From Crotophaga sulcirostris (lineage: Eukaryota > Chordata > Aves > Cuculiformes > Crotophagidae): 64,000 bases of DNA. The translations under genes and the position numbers were made by a program. Under the pieces are notes generated by a model, which saw only the letters and a list, made by a program, of their open reading frames with translations, was not told the DNA's origin and made no database searches. The stretch's first letter is position 1. Every line of letters begins with the position of its first letter. The DNA lies in assembly GCA_013397455.1 (NCBI GenBank), contig VYZB01000014.1:370509-434508 (forward strand), given 5' to 3'. Below are positions 60,718 through 64,000 of the stretch, one piece after another.

Positions 60718-63700
60718 ACCTTGAAGGTCTTGGGCCATTTAATGCTGGTGGCTACAGTCTGTCACTGCGGTGGGACAGATCAGCAAACTAACCACCCTCT
60801 CCTGCCCTCAGGGATCATGCCAGGACAAAGCTAGATTTATTCTGGGTGCTGGGAAATGCCGGCCCTTTGCCCACCTGGGCACAGGTGCTGCAGGGGTGTG
60901 GGACCCACACCCTTACCATCCCTTCGCCCCAGCCAGCTTCTGTCTTTATTGATCTCTAAGGAGCACAAACTTGTGATTAAAGTTTGCTTGTGCTTAGGCA
61001 TTTCCCTGAATTGGCGCTTGGGTCCTTACTCCAGCAAAAACTCTCATTGATCTGTGCTGGAGCACAGGCTGAGTAAGCCCGCGGGGACTGGCTATATATT
61101 TGCAGCACAATGCTCTTCAGACACATGACAATTTCAGGGCAATTTTCTAACATTAAAACAGCATTACCAGAGTGTCTTTAACAGGCCGTAAATAGAAACC
61201 TTGACTTGTCTATAGTGGTTTGATATTCCAAGCTAGGCAGGAACATTCAGTCCTGGCTCGCTATCCGTTTTATCACCAAAAAGAAATTTGTAGGTTAGAT
61301 AAGTCAAGAGCTTACTCTTGCAAAACTCCAGCCTATGTCTGGGATCTGCAGTGAGGCTGCATCTAATATTCAAGTACAGGAAGAAAAGGGAAGGCTCTTT
61401 TTAAGGCTCATTAAAGATGGCAAAAAGATACGGAAAGACCAACACCATTTTACACTTGTAAAAATACCCCTCGTAGATTCATATTTTTTAATCTTCAGTA
61501 CAAAAGCTCTGTAACTACAGCAAGGCATTAGGTTCCAATGAGTAGCTACCTTTTTTCTATAGCCTCTGGCATTAAAGCTCTCAGTGAAAAGACACTTTAG
61601 AGCTAGTTCAGGCAGTTCATTTTCTGTCAATCAACTCTCAGGCTGCAAGTATAAAGGCAGTAACATGACAAGATTTCTATTTTAATATCTTTACTCTTGA
61701 TAAGATAATCCTAGAGGAACGGTCGTGATCAAATATTTACAGGCAGTGCTCACTGGCACAGTCTATTGTAAAATTAAATACACAAAATTATGTGGGGATA
61801 ATGTTAATGTTGTGATATGAGGACAAAAGGCAGCGCGCTTGAAATGAAGGTTGACTCTTCTTAATACATCCTCCTCTGTGGCAGGGACCGGCGCAGAGAA
61901 GAGAAGAGCAGCTTTCATTGCGCATTTTGTGACCTTTCTCTGCTTTTCAAGAGCTTGTTTGCTATTTAAACATATTTGCGTGATTAATGATGTTGATTTT
62001 CAAGTACATATTTGTATGTGTGTATCCAGCGTGTCTCTCCGAGATGCAGTGAATGGCAAATAACGCCATGGAAAGAGCGGTGTTCTGTACTGAGCTGCCC
62101 TTTGCCCTGCTGTGAGCCTGGGTTTGGTCCCAGCTGGGGCTGCGAGAGGCCAGGCAGGCTGGGGGCACGTGTGGGGTCTCTGCCAACTCACTGCATGGGT
62201 CAGAGCCAGCTGTTGCCTCTGGGGCCCCCTTCCTGCGCGCCCCGCAGAGCTGCACGTGCCCCAGAGCAGATGGAAGCGCCCAAATCTCCGGTTTTACAGA
62301 CCGCAGTACTCACAGCAAACGCACTTGGGGAGAAACCCTAGTAAAGAGGATTTCTCTTCCCCATGTCTCTGTGCATCCCTGGTGCCACACGATGCCACAG
62401 TGCCCTGTCCCTGCCCAGGCTGAGCCCACAGAGTGCTGGTACCACCACCGCACAGCAGGCCCTTCGCCCACCACTTCATCATGCGGTTCTGCTGTGGCTC
62501 TGCTGGAGCCTGGGAAAAGGGAGCTGATTTGGGCTGAAAGAATAGTGGTAGCTAATATGGGAAATTACCCCAGCAATCAGCCCTCTTTTCCTGTCACTAT
62601 GGTGACAAAAGGAATGACAAAAGCTGGAGCAGAAAGAGATAGGGTGACACAAGTAAAGAGGGGCAGAGCAAATGCTGGGCAGAGCCAGGGGGGACAGGCT
62701 GTGCCAGGGCCACTGCTGGCTGCCCACGTGTGCCTGCAGGGGTTTGCAAAGCCACACAAGTACTAAACACTTGCTGCACCAAGTGCTCTGGTCCATGCAG
62801 CTTCCAAAAGCCTAAAAAACCAATCACCCTGGCCATATGTGGTTTTCATGTGACAGCTTTAACCGTAGCACAGTGCCCACTGATGTTTGCACCTCCTGCC
62901 CAGCAGCACTCATTATTTGCCGCCTTTCCTAAGCACAGGGTCTGCAGCCAGCCTGGCCGCCTCCCGCGTTTCAGCTCTGGGCATCGTTAGAGGACACAGC
63001 GAGGAACCCTGCTCTTTCCAGCCAAAGCAGTGATCACCTGTGACTGAGAACGACACGGCCAAAAAGAAGGGGAAAGCACAGGGTGACGAGCCTGGGGGCA
63101 ACCCCAGAGCAGCTGAGGGCTCTCTCTGCTCAGCCCCTTGTCTCTGCAGTGCCACTGGCCAGGTGTACCTCAAGGCCCTTCCAGCACCTCCCATCGCCCT
63201 GTGAACACAGTCACCAGCTCCCAGGTGTGTCAGCAGGAGGGATTTGAGCTGCTGGAGGAGAGGAATATCTGGAAGAAACTTCAATGAAGAAACTGGGCAG
63301 TGGCAGCAAAAAGTACAGGTCCAAGGAGAGCTTGCCCAAGAGCCCCAACTGAAGGTGTCAGCGGGTCGGTGCCCACCCTGCAACAAGGCTCCTGGCCCTG
63401 GGGAATGGAAGGAGGTCAGTGGTTCAAACAGCATCCAATGACTGTATCGCTTTAAGTGGAATATTTATTTTCTTGGAGTCATCTTCTAAAAAAAATAGGG
63501 TTGAGAGGAGAAAGGGCAGGGTGCAGGGAGGACCAGTAGAGAAAATCCTTATCCTGAAATGCAAGCCAAACATCCTCCCTGCCCCACCAAATCTTTTTTT
63601 AAGAAGAAAAAGTGTATTTTCCATCCAGCTCTATTCATGACTGATTGTGCAGGGCTCTGCTAATGGGCTGTGCCAAGCTGTGGTCACCCTACAGAGCTAT

Positions 63701-64000
63701 TGGCAGGAGAGGTGGCAAGTTGGAGAGGACTACAAGGGAACTCTGCATGATATTTTTTGATGAACTGATTATTCAGAAATTTCACAAGAGCTGAAATACA
63801 TCACTCTGTTCTGAAACTCACAGCCCTGCCAACACACAGGACAGCTTACATGAGCAGAGGCGTTGTCTCCTTCACAGCACTGCTGGCCTGTGCATCAGGA
63901 ACCAGGTGCAGGGATCGGACAAGGCTTTTCAGCAGCCATCAACCGCAGTGACAGCGAGAGGCGAGGAGGGGATAGGAGGGTACAGAAAGCTGACTTAGAA
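60718..64000. other. Unique noncoding DNA to the window end
   Basis: No repeat family recognised. 61.1-62.0 kb is AT-rich and 62.05-63.5 kb is GC-richer, with the largest open frame 173 codons on the minus strand (62913-63434). That frame has no domain, overlaps open frames on the other strand and lies in GC-rich DNA where stops are rare. No CpG-island promoter is evident. Confidence 0.55.

Noticed and set aside
62913..63434. 173-codon minus-strand open frame
   Set aside because: GC-rich low-stop region, no family resemblance, and an overlapping frame on the other strand.
1..64000. CRISPR arrays, operons, prophage, bacterial insertion sequences
   Set aside because: The sequence is avian nuclear DNA; no regularly spaced direct repeats or dense bacterial-type coding.

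Overview
This window reads as avian nuclear DNA with no gene I can support. The main evidence is at least ten pieces of CR1-type LINE retrotransposon. They are 5'-truncated, carry the familiar bird CR1 3' region (for example GGTCC[C/T]TTCCAACC) and end in short tandem tails. There is no Alu, L1 or B1 type sequence. Recognisable repeats cover only about 5% of the window, which fits a compact bird genome. I cannot name the species or the locus. Every open frame is short (the longest is about 220 codons), none resembles a known protein family except the LINE fragments, and I found no tRNA, rRNA or convincing CpG-island promoter. The window is best described as a gene desert or the interior of a very long intron.

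Layout. 1-5.3 kb is unique DNA with an AT-rich block near 2.1-2.3 kb. CR1 copies lie at 5.33-5.70 and 8.07-8.29 kb. 8.3-19.6 kb is unique and includes two AT-rich, TAAT/ATTA-dense blocks (9.34-9.79 and 16.90-17.18 kb) that look like candidate conserved noncoding elements. CR1 copies follow at 19.60-19.83 and 22.89-22.97 kb. At 24.98-25.12 and 40.67-40.81 kb are two related copies of a small foldback, MITE-like element. At 33.36-34.01 kb is a local inverted-plus-tandem duplication with an 81-bp unit. A 685-bp minus-strand CR1 (38.32-39.01 kb) retains part of the end of the reverse-transcriptase ORF. An older CR1/L3-like remnant sits next to it (39.73-40.12 kb). Another minus-strand CR1 lies at 46.23-46.60 kb. 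51.7-53.6 kb is again AT-rich and homeodomain-motif-dense. 57.1-57.8 kb is a TA/CA-rich low-complexity block bounded by a 28-bp inverted repeat. It contains an 85-bp assembly gap and a short CR1 insertion. An eroded LINE reverse-transcriptase fragment (58.23-58.60 kb) and a well preserved CR1 (60.33-60.72 kb) follow. The rest, to 64 kb, is unique and more GC-rich.

No set of genes acts together here. The biology visible is retrotransposon history of at least three ages and three CR1 tail types, two small structural duplications or foldbacks, and AT-rich blocks that could be regulatory. The only protein-coding candidate worth testing is an unrecognised minus-strand ORF near 53.8-54.1 kb that begins like a signal peptide and stays open to a splice-donor-like site. 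It is weak.
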